Shown here: piece by piece, positions 25,059 to 38,250 of the stretch | Numbering within the stretch: the stretch's first letter is position 1 | Layout: every line of letters starts with the position of its first letter | DNA from: Torreya grandis | Lineage: Eukaryota > Streptophyta > Pinopsida > Cupressales > Taxaceae | DNA length: 64,000 bases | Direction of reading: 5' to 3' | NCBI GenBank assembly: GCA_037957365.1 | Contig: JARHVA010001740.1 | Coordinates: 635,001 to 699,000 of the forward strand | The notes under the pieces: generated by a model | Told to the model about the DNA's origin: nothing | Databases searched by the model: none | The model's input: only the letters and a program-made list of their open reading frames with translations | Made by a program: the position numbers and the translations under genes

Positions 25059-27996
25059 TTACAAGTCTCTCCTTGTTCAAGTGAGACAATGGAGCCACCT
25101 CAGGGCTGTGGGTGTCCCTAAATTGAGGTGGGTCTCTAGATGAGGGGCTAGTTCCCCTTGATGCATCACTATAGATCAATCCTACTACTAACACTTGGGG
25201 GATGAAAAGGGATAAGAATAGATGAAATAAAATATAATCTATGAGAGATGATATACCAAACATATGTTATAATCACACCCTTTGACATGCACTTACAACC
25301 AATAATAAGTATGCACATACACTTCATCTAATGACAACCTTCTCTCTCACATCAATGTTTCAACATGGGGTCTTGGAGATAACATAGTCTAGGAGGACTT
25401 AGAAAATAGTCATTATAAGACACACTATTGGATATAATACTCACTACATATGCAATCCCATTAGGCACTTCTTGTTGATCTACAAAAGAGAGATTGCAAA
25501 ACACTAGGTACTAGTAAGAGTAACATGTGAAGGTAGTAAACAAACCTACAATTAAAAAAGACCAAAAACCATTGTGTACACTTAGTGAAATCTTGAATGA
25601 GGTAAAAAAAAACTATATTTATTATCTCAAGGCAAAAATTTGGTAGGGCTTTGCCATACCAAGGTGGATAAATCCCATACAATGCCAAAAAGGCTAGTTT
25701 ATATCGAGAAAATGAGAGGAGAGAGAGGAAGGGAAGCTCAAGAGTCATTAGACACTTGTCAAACTGAGAATATAATATACTTGTGCATGTGAGAGAGAGA
25801 TGGGGTTATAAATTCAATTTAAAGAGCTACATGTTTTATCTCAAATCATCCAAGCCATGCAAAGTGGCCTAAAAACTCCTTTCTTTGCACATAAAACTGC
25901 CCTTTATGATTTTCCTTCCAAAACTACTTTATCAATACATAGGACCAGGTTTTATGATTTATTTTAGTGGGAGGGGTTACAAAATATCTCTCACATACAT
26001 TGGATATTCCCATGATCATCCCTATCCTTTTGGCCATGCACAATTATCTCAAATAGTCCCAAAATGATTATTTCCCATGCACCTCTCACACTTGGCACCC
26101 AAAACCTTTAAATTATACAAAATAATATATGAAAATGGATGGATGACACATTTAAAGATTTTTAATATCATAAATTTCATCAAACAAGCCTTAAAAGGCT
26201 TCCTAATTAGAGTTTCACCACTTTTTCCTAAGTGTTCACTATCTGCCCACTAGACTGGCTAAAATGAAAGAGATGGAAAATAGACTTAGGCTATGAGATA
26301 TATAAAAAAAATTATGAGAAATCATAATAAGTCATAAAAAATTTCCAAAAAATGATTTTGTCTTTTTAAACCTTCCTAATCTTGTAAAACACACAAAAAT
26401 GTCAAAAAGAGCCATGTTCTATACCATCTATACAAGTTTAATACTAAAAATTAGCATATTTCAAGTTATTATAGATTAATATTCATCTCTAAAGTGGTTT
26501 CATGTAATTTAAATTGAATTTTTATGCTTAAATTTTCTTCTTTCTCTAATTGGGTCCTTAGGAGGGTTTATGAGGGTTTTGGAGTGGTTTCAGGTCTTAA
26601 CATTTTTTCATAAAGTAAAAACATTAGAAACTTGAAAAAATAATACTAATGGATTATTATGAACCTTATCTAACTTATAAAACCACCTCAAGGTCCCATG
26701 AAAAGTATCAAGGGAGATGTGAGTGTCCAAAGTTGACCATTTGAGTCATTTCCTACATTTTGTGAGGTTTGGGAGCCTCCAAGCCAATAAAAGGGATTCC
26801 TAGTGGATCTATCTAAAATAAAAAATATTTAAAATTTATTATTAACCCCCATTGACATGAATCAAAACATTAGAATGCTCTGCAAATGCTTTAAACTATA
26901 AATGACTCCTTATTGGGATTAGGTTTGCATGTTGTCTCACTAGGTCAACCTACAGACCTCCTTGCCTAGACCATCTTGTTTGTACTCAAATATTATAAAA
27001 AGGTTTACCATGTTTATTAATGTTTTTTACATCTCTCAAAATATTCATTTATTATTTCCTTTATTTTTGGTGCATGATTAATCTTTATTTCCAAAACTTG
27101 CAAGCTTTGTGCAATAGGCAAAGTGCCCTAACTTTGAGACAAAATAGAGGCATATTAACCTATTAATTATCAAAAAATGAGAATATAAAGAGTTTTATAA
27201 TGTCATAATGAGGTTATTTACCAAAGGGAAAGGTCATAATACCTCATTTAGGTACATAACCAACTTAATCTTCTAAAAAAAGGGCTAAAAACCCCTACTT
27301 TTTTGCATTTTTGCCCAAACCTCCTAATAGATGATCCTTCCAATCTCATGATATGATCATATGATATTTATACATGATTATATACTTAATTTAATTCTCA
27401 TTTATCTTTTTAATCCATCCAAAACCTTTCTCCTCAATGAATTCTTCATGTTTATCCCTTGAACCAAGGGTTTCCTAGCTTGTTTGTACAAACTAAGCTC
27501 AATTTTTCCAAGGGAGAAAGGTGTTTGGGAATATTGGGAGGGTATTATACATGATATTAAATCAATTTTATCATATTAAATCATGTTAAAATTCTTGGAA
27601 TCTTTCTTTCCTCTCTACATAGTCCACACCTCATTTTGTTCCTTCAAAGCTAAAACCCTACCTTGACTACAATAGCCCTACCTATAGGTTATTTTGGAGG
27701 TATTAGGAATTTAAAATGACCTTTTAGGATATATTTAAATTCAAAAACATCCTTTTTAATCCATTCATTCATCCAAATCTTCCTCACATACTTCATTCCT
27801 CAAACAACCCTTGCTTCTCAAGATTTGTCTTGACTAACCTTAGGTAGACTGGGATGTTTTTCCTATAGGTGCATATTTCTTCATGGAGGTCTTTCAAGAT
27901 GTTTATTTGAATTATATAACCATGTAATTTACTATTCAAAATTTTATTGACCCATATTCATTGCCTTAATAGTCACTAGGTCACATGTAATCTACC

Positions 27997-28269
27997 TTAG
28001 CTAATGACTAAGGTAACCTGATTGATCCCTACCTGTCTTAGTCCATATAGGCTTGTAGGTGGTGATTTGGGGTCAACTAAGGTGTTCATGATTTTGGATA
28101 GACTTATATGGTTCTCCTGATGTGGTACAATGTTTTGTTTAAACTTATCACTCTTGAATTCTTCCATACTCATCCTAGTTCTCCAAAACTGAGTCACTCT
28201 TCCTTGACTGAGGTAGTCTATTTTGAACCATGCATGTAGGTCATCTTCATGCCTTTCATGAGTGATCAT
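27997..28269 (-). other. Antisense 90-codon frame in the 5' LTR, open also in the 3' LTR
   Basis: Minus-strand frame beginning MITHERHEDDLHAWFKIDYL; the counterpart at 35877-36170 begins MITYERNEDDLQAWFKIDYL. A 73 bp core (28161-28233 and 36062-36134) is identical in both LTRs, while flanking sequence differs at roughly one base in eight. No known domain. It may be a relic of a coding segment captured by the LTR, or chance plus local gene conversion. Confidence 0.35.
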
Positions 28270-29022
28270 GATTCCAAAATAATATTAATGCAATATAAAG
28301 TGTCTAAGTGTCTTAAAACCATGGCTATGCTCCAAGATAGTTCACTATTATCCTTGTCTTAGTTGTAGGTGTTGATCTTATCCTATGTATAAACAACACC
28401 TAAGCTTAGAAGGTCAAAAAACATAAAATTCTACCTTCTCCATAGTGATATTTAAAAACATTTATGCCATCTCATCCGTCAAACTATTTATAATATGAGG
28501 GACTATATTTTTGTCTATTCAAGCTGTCAAAACCATCCACATATTCATAATCCTGTAGATATCACTAAAACATCTCAGTGTGTTTTGGAGTCTTTTCAAA
28601 ACCCTCAAAAACCTATCACCTTCCATTATTTCTTCTCCAAACTTGGTAGAGTATTTTATTGAGATAGAGGCTACATGGCCACCAAATTTTAAGACTCAAA
28701 ACCCATTATAAGTATAAATTGGGAGGCCTATAAAAACCTCTAAGGCCTATATTTTGGTCATTTTGGGACAAAAAGGCCTAAATACAGTCTACTTAGTTTT
28801 CACTTATGATTCTATACTCCCATTGCTCAATTGAAATTATAATTTGTTTTTAAACCTTAATTAAGTATTCCACAACCCTCAAAGGGTGTCAATATCATTT
28901 CACACTCCTCCTTTAGGCATTCAAACATTCTACCTACCCACATGTAGATGGGTATTTGACACACCATAGTGGATTATAAGTGTATACCATGAAACTTAAG
29001 CTTGATTATGAATTTGTATGTT

Positions 29023-29295
29023 CTAATACAACACTATAACACACCTTAAATCCATATTTAAATAATTTAGGGGGTATATCAATCTTTTCACACTCAAGGA
29101 TGATGTCAGTAGGGGGATTGAAGATGTAAATTTGAGTTGTAAGGTAGTGAGGGTGAGATTGAGTAGTGGTATGCCTATTTGGAGGTATCTTAACACACTA
29201 AGTGCCATTTTTAACCCTAAAAATGATAGCCTATTCAATAAAACCTTGAGGAAAACTTCAAAACAACCTCCATTATGTGGTAACCACTTGTACAT
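29023..29295 (-). other. Second antisense frame shared by both LTRs
   Basis: 90 codons here and 70 codons at 36887-37099, sharing LQIGIPLLNLTLTTLQ. Low-complexity hydrophobic/Thr-Ser composition and no known domain. I rate it weaker than the frame at 27997. Confidence 0.2.
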
Positions 29296-30367
29296 TCATA
29301 GAATTCAATAAACACTAAGCATGAAATTGGTAGAAAGAAGAAAATAAACTTGTAAACTATACAATGAATTCCATGGTGAGGTAAAAACATGTAAGGAAGT
29401 GGTGTAATGACTTATGGTCTTATGGGACACTCTTTTCTAGCTAAAAAAATCACCTACAGGAAGATACACTTAGCAAACCAAAACATTCTGATTGAAACCA
29501 TACATGGTGACACCTCCTTATATGACGGGTCAAATTTGATCATATAAACTTCATGAAACATGAAAAAAGGAGTGGAGGCCATATTATAAGGAATAAAAAA
29601 TCCTATGGATCCAACATAAGCAATTGGTTCATATGGATTTGGCAAAAAATGTGAAAAACCTATAGGGTGCATCAAACTGCTACCAAATCTGCATAGTCAA
29701 CTTGTTAATGATTATTCATAAAGAAAAGTTGACCATTTTACAAAATGAATGTATGAAAAGAAATTTATCCTAGTGTAATATCATCCCCATAAGGTATTTT
29801 TTTAAAACTTCATGTATCTTCTACACCTAGCAAAAACTTGAAGGCTAGTTTAGTCTATCCCAAAAGGCAAAAAAGTGCAAAATGGTTTTGGCCTAAAAAA
29901 TAAAAATCTAGAGAAAAAAAACATGGATATGACTATTATAAGTATATATGGATCCAACACATGATTTTCCATGTGGCACACTCCCCAAGAATATGTATAA
30001 GTGCTAATTTTCCCTATTTTGAGCTAGTTTCTATAGTTTCAATTAGGAATCCTACAAATATCTGATGTAACTAACATGTTAGACATATAAAATGACCTCT
30101 TTGACATTTTCCACAAAAATGAGACATCTAGACAAATTTTTAAATGTGAAAAATAAATTAATGACTCTCAAAATGACATGAAATGACCCTTTAATAAACA
30201 AACTAGCTGATGTAATAAAGACTAAAACTAATGTGACCTCAGATGACATCATATAATAAGATAAACCTCCTATGAAAACATCTTAGGACCTATTTATATG
30301 CTTAAACATCACCATTTTTCCTATGGGTACCTAAATTTGACCAATAAGTCAAATTTGGTCAACAAAA

Positions 30368-30385
30368 TGGTGACTCATAGGGGTA
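30368..30385 (+). other. Primer binding site, tRNA-Arg type
   Basis: Three bases after the LTR end: TGGTGACTCATAGGGGTA. The complement of the plant tRNA-Arg 3' end gives TGGCGACTCTGCTGGGGA, the site used by many Tat/Ogre-lineage elements. TGG, GACTC and GGGG all coincide. This fixes the plus orientation of the element. Confidence 0.7.
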
Positions 30386-31000
30386 GTATGCTTGCTATAC
30401 TAAGGTCTAGTAGCCTTATCCTATCAAGGGTCAATGGAGTTAGTGGATTAATAAATATTAGGACCATACCTTGAATTGGATAACAAATAGTTGGTTTACC
30501 TTAAAACACACAAAGGAAAGCATAACACACAAAAGGATAAATAAACATCAAAACAAAGACACTTATGCTACTAAGAACTTAGGGAACACAAGACATAGTA
30601 GAAAGGAAACAAATTATGTACATTAAACTTGATCATACCTCCCTTACTAGATGAAAAGGGAAGTACCTTGAATCTCCTTCCTCACTAGATGAATGAGGAT
30701 GCCATGTATGATTCATTTTTGATGTGGTGTTAGATGACTCATGTTTCCTTTTTGCTCCTTGGCTTGGCATGTCATCTAGTGGAGTTATGTCACACAATTT
30801 TCCAAGGTATATGGAGTCATATTGAACCTAAAAACATGCCTCATACTAATATCCTTTTGTCTACTCATGATATATTTGCATATCCATGCATGGGACAACT
30901 TGTTGTAAGTTTATGTCTTCTTGAAGGATCTCATCACTCTTCTCATTTTTTACAACCTCCTCAAATATTTAAAGAAGTGTTGTATCATAAAATTTTATAA
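30386..31000 (+). other. 5' part of the LARD interior, no gag recognised
   Basis: Where gag would be expected there is only a plus-strand frame at 30734-31000 (88 codons) with no gag motif or zinc knuckle. I see no reason to call it a gene. Confidence 0.4.
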
Positions 31001-31009
31001 GTGTTTCTT

Positions 31010-32712
31010 GCTCAAATTCTTCCTTGATGATGGTGGGGTCAGCTTCATATGTGGTGGTAGAATTAACCCTTAAATCGCCCTCAAAATGCCCAATGCCAAA
31101 TTTTTTAAACCATCCTTAAAATGCCTAAGATAATCATAGATTACTCCATCATGAGCTATAATCTCTTGAAGATGATGATCTTCAATATATGCCTACTCTC
31201 CAACATCTTGGAATTATATCATTAGGAGTTTAGTCTTCTCACATTCTTCATACTCTTAGAACATTTGCATATAGGTCTGCCACATGTCTTCCTTTTGAGA
31301 CATAACCTCTTGAATTTCATGGCTTGTAGTCAACTCGAAAGGACCTATAGGCTCATTGAGGGATTTAAATTTATTGCATATATCCCAAAATTTCTTCCAC
31401 AAGTCATCACCCTTTGACTGGTCAACATCTTGAAGAGGAGCCATAAGAGAGGCTCCTTCATTTTCTCCTTTTGGTTCCAAAAGAACCTCTTCTAATACCT
31501 TTTCTTGAACACAATGAGGATCCTTTTCCTCATCTTCAAAATATGATGCCTTTTCACTAATAGTCAACTCTTATTCATCTTTAATCCAATCTAAAATATC
31601 AAACTCATCTTCCTTTTTAGTATTAGAAATATTAGGCATGTCAAAAATAAGAAGTTTAGCCAAAGAATATTCCCAAAGAGCAATTCAATCCTCAACATTA
31701 GAAGGGAAAAATAAATCAACTAGAGGATGTGGAAAGATGGGTTCAATGTCTTCTTAAGGAGGGGTGGGAGGGATTTGAGGGGTTTCAAATTTATCTCCTT
31801 TTCCAACTTTTCTACCTAAACATGATTTGTTATTTTATTCACAAGTTACCACCACTTATTTCCATCTTGGAAAGGTACACTCAGAGATGTTTTCATGGGG
31901 CTAAGATGTTATTAAAGGGGTGAATGATATGTTTAGTAAACTTGAAGTTTCCTTCAGATTTTAATCTTTATTTTAACTTGGAAAATTAGGCTTAGAGAGC
32001 TCATTTTATGCTTCCATGATAGATTGCCTTAAAATCTGATTGGCCAATTCAATCTCCTTTTCAAGATAAGCCTCAAAAACCAAACTTCTTTTCTCACAAT
32101 TTTATCCAAATACATCAACCTTCTCAACCATGATGTATTCCTTATTTTGGCTTCTCTCTTGGATGGACCTCCAAGAAGGGAAAATTTGGGGAGTGCATGA
32201 AGGACTTGGGGCATTTTATAACATGTTTAGATTAGCATCTTGAGTGGGCAAGGTTGACACACTTGAAGGTTGATGTGGGATATATTGGGGCTACAAAGAT
32301 TGAGGTAGTTCATGAGCTCTCAACCTCTCTTCTAGGTGGAAAATTAGGCCACAAATATCAAGCATCTCATTAGAAAGAGATTTCCAATGATCTCTATTTA
32401 TAGGCATCCATTATTTCTTGACTTGTTCCAAAGAAGCCCTTACACTCTTGATACAAACACTAGGGATGACTTGACCACAACCATACCTAGTATCAATATC
32501 TAACATGTCATCTTAGTAGCCAATAAGAGTCTTTTTGAAACTTGCAATGGAATGACTTAGAGAGGAAACAACTGGACTAGGTGAAGCAAAATCTTGATAA
32601 TGCTGGTCATAAGTAACCTATGATTGATAGGGATCATGACAAGATTGGCCAAGGACTTGTTCATATTTAGGGGGAATAGGCAAATTAGGACAAATCTCCT
32701 CAACTTATGCTA
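31010..32712 (-). pseudogene. Long antisense ORF remnant filling the LARD interior
   Basis: On the strand opposite to the element, coding character runs through most of the interior with few stops and some frame changes. From its upstream end: VLGQSCHDPYQS, then YDQHYQDFASPSPVVSSLSH, RYGCGQVIPSVCIKSVRASL, LSNEMLDICGLIFHLEERL, RSIQERSQNKEYIMVEKV, then LWEYSLAKLLIFDMPNISNT and an acidic segment. The open stretch 31256-31567 contains KKFWDICNKFKSLNEPIGPF and EVMSQKEDMWQTYMQMF. Roughly 550 residues in all, rich in Glu/Lys, with coiled-coil-like parts. No family recognised. Extra ORFs, some antisense, are known in Tat-lineage gypsy elements, which fits the primer site. Most stops sit where CAA/CAG or TGG would restore the frame. 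Confidence 0.6.
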
Positions 32713-32964
32713 GGACAAACTAAATATTAAAATAATGCATGAAACTTATGATAAGTGTGTATAAAAATTAAAAAAATTCAATAAGAATACTTGGACCACT
32801 TAACCAGTAGATTTATGCTTGGAGTCACCATTGGTGCTTAGTGGAATTGCCTCCAAAGGCTGATATCTTGAGGAGAACACCATAACTCCCCAATCTCTTA
32901 GAAAAAGAGTCCCACCAAGTGTGAAAAAAAATATTATCACTTGAACTTGCACATAATAAGGACA
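32713..32964 (+). other. 3' end of the LARD interior, no clear polypurine tract
   Basis: The bases before the 3' LTR read AATAAGGACA, only weakly purine-rich, and a GTGTGAAAAAAAAT run lies about 30 bp upstream. A proper polypurine tract is not evident and may have decayed. Confidence 0.4.
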
Positions 32965-35900
32965 TGACAAGTCTCTCCTCATTTAAGTGAGACAATAGAA
33001 CCACCTCAGGGCTGTGGGTGTCCCTAAGTTGAGGTGGATCTTTGAATGAGGGGCTAGTTCCCCTTGATGCATCATTATAGCTCAATATTACTAATAATAC
33101 TTGGGGGATGAAAAGTGATAAGAATATATGGAATCAATTTTAATCTATGGGAGGTGATACACCAAATATATTGTCTAATCACACCCTTTGACATGCATTT
33201 AGAACCAAGAAGAAGTATGCACATACACTTCATCTAATGACAACCTTTCATCTCATATCAATGCTTTAATGTGTGGTCTTGGAGATAGCTTAGGATAAGA
33301 TTAATTATATAATAAGAATTATAAGACACAATATTAGATATAATAATCAATATACCTACAATCCCATTAGGCATTTCTTGCTGACCTGCAAAAGAAAGAT
33401 TAGAAAACACTAGGTACTAAGAAGAGTAACATGCGAAGGTAAATAAAATTACACTTACACAAGACAAAAAATCATTGTGTACACGTAGTGAAATATTTAA
33501 TGAGGTAAAAAAAATATATTTATTATCTAAAGTAAAATTTTTGTTAGGGCTTCACCATACCAAGGTGGAGAGATCCCATACAATGCCAAAAAGGCTAATT
33601 TATATATGGGAAATGAGAGGAAAGAGAGAAAAAGAAGCTCAAGAGTCATTAGATAATCACAAAACTAAAAATATAAATTAATAATGTATTTTATAGATAT
33701 ATGGGGTGATCCATGTAATGTCAGGAGCTAAAAGTGTCATTTCAAATCATCCAAGCCTTGCAAAGTGGCCTAAAAATTCCTTTCCTTACACAAAAAACTG
33801 CCCTTCGTGATTTGCCTTCCAAAACTACTTTATCAATACATAAGACTAGGTATAATGATTTATTTTAGTGGGAGGGGTTATAAAAAATCCCTAATATGCA
33901 TTGGATATGTCCCTAATTATCCCTATCCTTTTGGCCATGCATAATCATGTCAAATAGTCCCAAAATGACTCTTTCCCATGTACCTCTCATACTTGGCACC
34001 TAAAACCTTTAAATTATACAAAAAAATACATGAAAATATAGGTATGACATATTTAAAGAGTTTATATATAATTATTTTCATCAAAAAAGCCTTAAAATGC
34101 TTCCCAATTGGAGTTTCACCACTTTTTCCTAAGTGTTCACTATTTACCCACTAGACTAGCTAAAATGAAAGAGATGGAAAATATAATTAGGAGTTGATAT
34201 AGATAAAAAAAATGGATATTAGGACTTATAATAAGTGCTAAAACTTCTTTTGAAAGTGATTTGGTCTTTTGAAACCTTCCCAATCCTTAAAAACACATAA
34301 AAATGTCAAAAAGAGCCCTATTTTGTACCATCTGTACAGGTTTAGTACAAAAAATTGGCATGTTTCAGGCCCTTGGAGTGTCCTTTGAATATACCAAGTA
34401 TTTTAATGGAATTTTCATTTAATTTGGATGATTTTATTTGATTATTTCTCTAATTAGGTCCTTGTGAGGGTTTATGTGGGTTTTAGAGTGGTTTCAGATC
34501 TTAATGTTTGTTCATAAAGAATAGACATTGGAAACCTAAAAAAATAACACTTAAGGATTATTAGGAACCTTAAAAACTTATACAATCACCTAAAGGTCCC
34601 ATGCAAAGTATCAGGGGAGATGTGAGTGTCCAAAGTTGGCCATTCAAGTCATTTCTTGCATTCTATGAGGTCTGAGAGCCCCCAAGCCAATAAAATGGCT
34701 TCCTGGTGGATCTATTTAAAATAAAAAAGATTGAATATTTATTATTCACCCCCATGGACATGAGTCAAAACATTAGAATTATCTAAAAATGCTTCAAACT
34801 AGAAATGATTCCTTATTGGGATTAGGTTTGCATGTTGTCTCACTAGGTTTGCCTATAGACCTCCTTTCCTAGACCATCTTGTTTGTCCTTAGAGATTATA
34901 ACAAGGTTACCCATGTTTATTCATGTTTTTTACAGCTCTAAAAATATTATTTGAGGATTTACTTGATTTTTGGTGCATGATTCATCTTTATTTCTAAAAC
35001 CTGTAGGCTTTGTGCAATAGGCAAAGTACCCTACCTCTGAGACAAAATAGAGGCATATTACCCTATTAATTATGAAAAAATGAGAATATTTGTAATTTTA
35101 TAAGGTAATGATTAGGTTTTTAACCAAATGGTAATGTTATACTCCATCATTTAAATACTTAAACAACTCAATCTTCTCAAAAAAGGGGCTAAAAACCCCT
35201 AATTTCTTGTATTTTTGCGCAAACCTCCTTATCAATGATCCTTTAAGTCTCATGATATGTTAATATTCTATTATAAATTATTACCTCATTAATTTAATTC
35301 TCATATATATTTGTTATCCATCCAAAACCTTTTTCCTTATTGAATTCTTTATGTTTATCCCTTGAACCAAGGGTTTCCTAGCTTGTTTATACGGACTAAG
35401 CTCATTTGACCAAGGGATAAAGGTGTATGGGCATATTGAGAGTGTCATAAACATGATATTACATCCAATTTATCATATTGAATCATTTTATAATGCTTGA
35501 TATCTTTCATTCCTCTCTAGGTAGTCCACATCTCATTTTGTTCCTTCAAAGCTAAAACCCTACCTTGACTATAATAGTCCTACCTATAGGTTATTATAGA
35601 GGTATTAGGAAGTAGGAATGAAATTTTAGGATATATTTAAATTACAAAAAAATATTTTTACTCCATTAATTAGTCCAATTATTCCTCACACACTTTATTC
35701 CTCAAACGACCCTTACTTCTCAAGACTATCTTGATTGCCCTTAGGTGGACTATGATACTTTTCCTATAGGTGCATATTTATTCATGGAGGTCTTTCAAGA
35801 TTTTTTTTTGACTTAAATAATCATGTGCTTTCCTATTCACCATTTTCTTGACCCATATTCACTACCTTAATAGTTACTAGGTCACATGTAATATACCGTA

Positions 35901-38250
35901 GCTCATGACTGAGGTAACCTGATTGACCCCTTCTTGTCTCAATCCATACAGGCCTATAGGTGGTGATTTGGGGTCAACTAAGGTGTTCATGATGTTGGGT
36001 ATAATTATATGGGTATCATAACATGGCAAAAGGTTTTGGTTAAACTTCTCACTATTGAATGCTTCCATACTCATCCTAGTTCTCCAAAACTGAGTCACTC
36101 TTCCTTGACTGAGGTAGTCTATTTTGAACCATGCTTGTAGGTCATCTTCATTCCTTTCATAAGTGATCATGATGACACAAGAATAATAATGAAAAATAAA
36201 TTTTATAAGTGTCTTAAAACCATGGTTATTCTCTAAGATAGTTCACTATTATCCTTGTATTAGCTGTAGGTGTTGATCTTATCCTATGTATGGATAAGAC
36301 CTAAGCTTAGAAGGTCAAGAAACATAAAATTCTACCTTCTCCATAGTGATATTTCAAACCATTGATACAATATCATCCTTCAAACCATTTTAAATATTAG
36401 GGAATGTCTATTCAAGGTTTCAAAACCATCCACCTATTCACAATCCTATAGATATCACTAAAACATCTCTATGTGTTTTGGAGTCTTTTCAAAACCCTCA
36501 AAACCTATCACCTTCCATTATTTCTTCTCAAAACTTGGTAGAGTATTTTATTGAGATATAAAATAAATTACCACCAAATTTTATGACTCAAAAACCTTTG
36601 GAAATGCAAAATGGGATGCCTACCAAAACCTTTAAGGCCTTTATCTTGGTCATTTTAGGACAAAAAGGCCTGAATACAGTCTCCTTGGTTTTCACTTATG
36701 CTTTTATAATCCCATTTCTCAATTGACATAAGAATTGGTTTTTCAACATTTATTAAGTGTTACACAACCATAAAAGGTGTCAATATAATTTCACACTCCT
36801 CCTTTAGGCATTCAAACATTTTGCCCAGACATCTGTAGATGGGTATTTGACACACCACATTGGAGTATAAGTGCATACCATGAAACCTAAGCTTTATTAT
36901 AAACTTGTAGGTTATAATAAAACACTATAACATGCCTTAAAGACATATTTAAATAAGATATGGGGTATAGAAAGCTTTTCACACTTAAGGATGACATCAT
37001 TAGGGGGATTGAAGATGTAAATATAAATTGTAAAGTAGTGAGGGTGAGATTGAGCAGTGGTATGCCTATTTGGAGGTCTCTTAACACCTTAAGTGACATT
37101 ATTAACCTTAAAAAGGAAATATATTCATTAAAAACTTGAGTGAAACTTCAAAACAACCTCTATTATGTTGTAACCACCTATATGTTCATAGAATTCAATA
37201 AACACTAAGCATGAAATTGGCAAAAATAAAAACAAGTTTTTAAACTACTCAATGAATGCCATGGTGAGGTAAAAACATGTAAATAAGTGGTGTCATGAAT
37301 CAATGGCTTATGGGACACTCTTTTCTATCTAAAAAAATCACCTACATGAAGATACACTCATTAAACCAAAACATTCTAATTGAAACCATATATGGTGACA
37401 CCTCCTTATATGATGGGTCAAATTTGATCATCCAAACTTCATGAAACATGAAAAAGGAGTGGGAAAAATATGAAAAGGAATAAATAATCCTCTGGATCCA
37501 ACATAACCAACTGGTTCATATGGATTTGGTAGAAAATATGAAAAATGTATAGGGTACATCAAACTGCTACCAAATCTACACAATCAACTTGTTAATGATT
37601 GTTCATAAAGCATAGTTGATCATTTTACAAAATAAATATATGAAAATGAAGTTATCATAGTTTAAAATCATTCCAAAAAGTCATTTTGTTTGGAACTTCC
37701 TATACCTTCTATACTGAGCAAAAACCTGAAGGCTAGTTTAGTCTGTCCCAAAAAGTAAAAAAGTGCAGAATGGTTTTTGCCTCAAAAATTAACTTCTAAA
37801 AAAAAGTGTGGATATGACTATTATAAGTCTATAATGACCCACCAAAAATATTTCCCATGTGGAAAACTTCCCAAGAATCTATACACGTGCCAATTTTCCC
37901 CATTTTAAGATGGTTTCTATAGTTTTAATTAGGAAGCCTACAAGTATCTGATGTAACTAACATGTCAAACATATAAACTGACCTCTTGGATGTTTTACAT
38001 GAAAATATGATACCTAATCACCTTGGTAAATGTGATAAATACATTAATGACTCTCAAAATGACATGAAATGACCCCCAAATAGATAAAGTAGTTGATGTA
38101 ATAAAGACTAAAACTAATGTGACCTCAAATGACATCATATAACAAGATAAACCTCCTATGACTACAATTTAGGACCCATTTAATTGTTTAAACATCACCA
38201 TTTTGCCTACAGGTTCCCAAATTTGATCAAGAAGTCAAATTTGGTCAACA
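32965..38250 (+). repeat. 3' LTR of the LARD-like element (5.3 kb)
   Basis: Partner of 25059-30364 with intact TG...CA ends (TGACAAGTCT ... TTTGGTCAACA). Contains antisense frames 35877-36170 and 36887-37099 homologous to those in the 5' LTR. Confidence 0.9.

Larger units (their letters stand above)
25059..30364 (+). repeat. 5' LTR of the LARD-like element (5.3 kb)
   Basis: Unusually long LTR. Aligns along its length with 32965-38250, with small indels. It holds three minus-strand open frames; those at 27997-28269 and 29023-29295 have open counterparts in the other LTR, while the one at 29454-29675 does not. No promoter elements were assigned. Confidence 0.9.
25059..38250 (+). mobile_element. 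LARD-like element: 5.3 kb LTRs, 2.6 kb internal region
   Basis: Two copies of a 5.3 kb sequence, 25059-30364 and 32965-38250, align colinearly and both stop at GGTCAACA. The right copy opens with TGACAAGTCT, and the left with TTACAAGTCT (TG lost). A primer binding site follows the left copy, giving plus orientation. The internal region (30365-32964) has no recognisable gag, protease, RT or integrase. Long LTRs with a short non-autonomous interior define large retrotransposon derivatives (LARDs). The tRNA-Arg type site suggests dependence on Tat/Ogre-like partners. It sits inside element B. LTR identity looks like 85-90 percent by eye. Confidence 0.85.

Noticed and set aside
25054..25060. Clean target duplication for the LARD
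   Set aside because: AGATT against AGAAT fits only if the LTR starts two bases later than the alignment with the right LTR suggests; left as unproven.
29454..29675. 73-codon minus-strand frame in the LARD 5' LTR
   Set aside because: Not open in the homologous part of the 3' LTR and without a motif.
32825..33085. Minus-strand frame spanning the LARD 3' LTR border
   Set aside because: Half of it is LTR start that also lies at 25051-25263 in a different context; no domain, so a chance frame across a junction.
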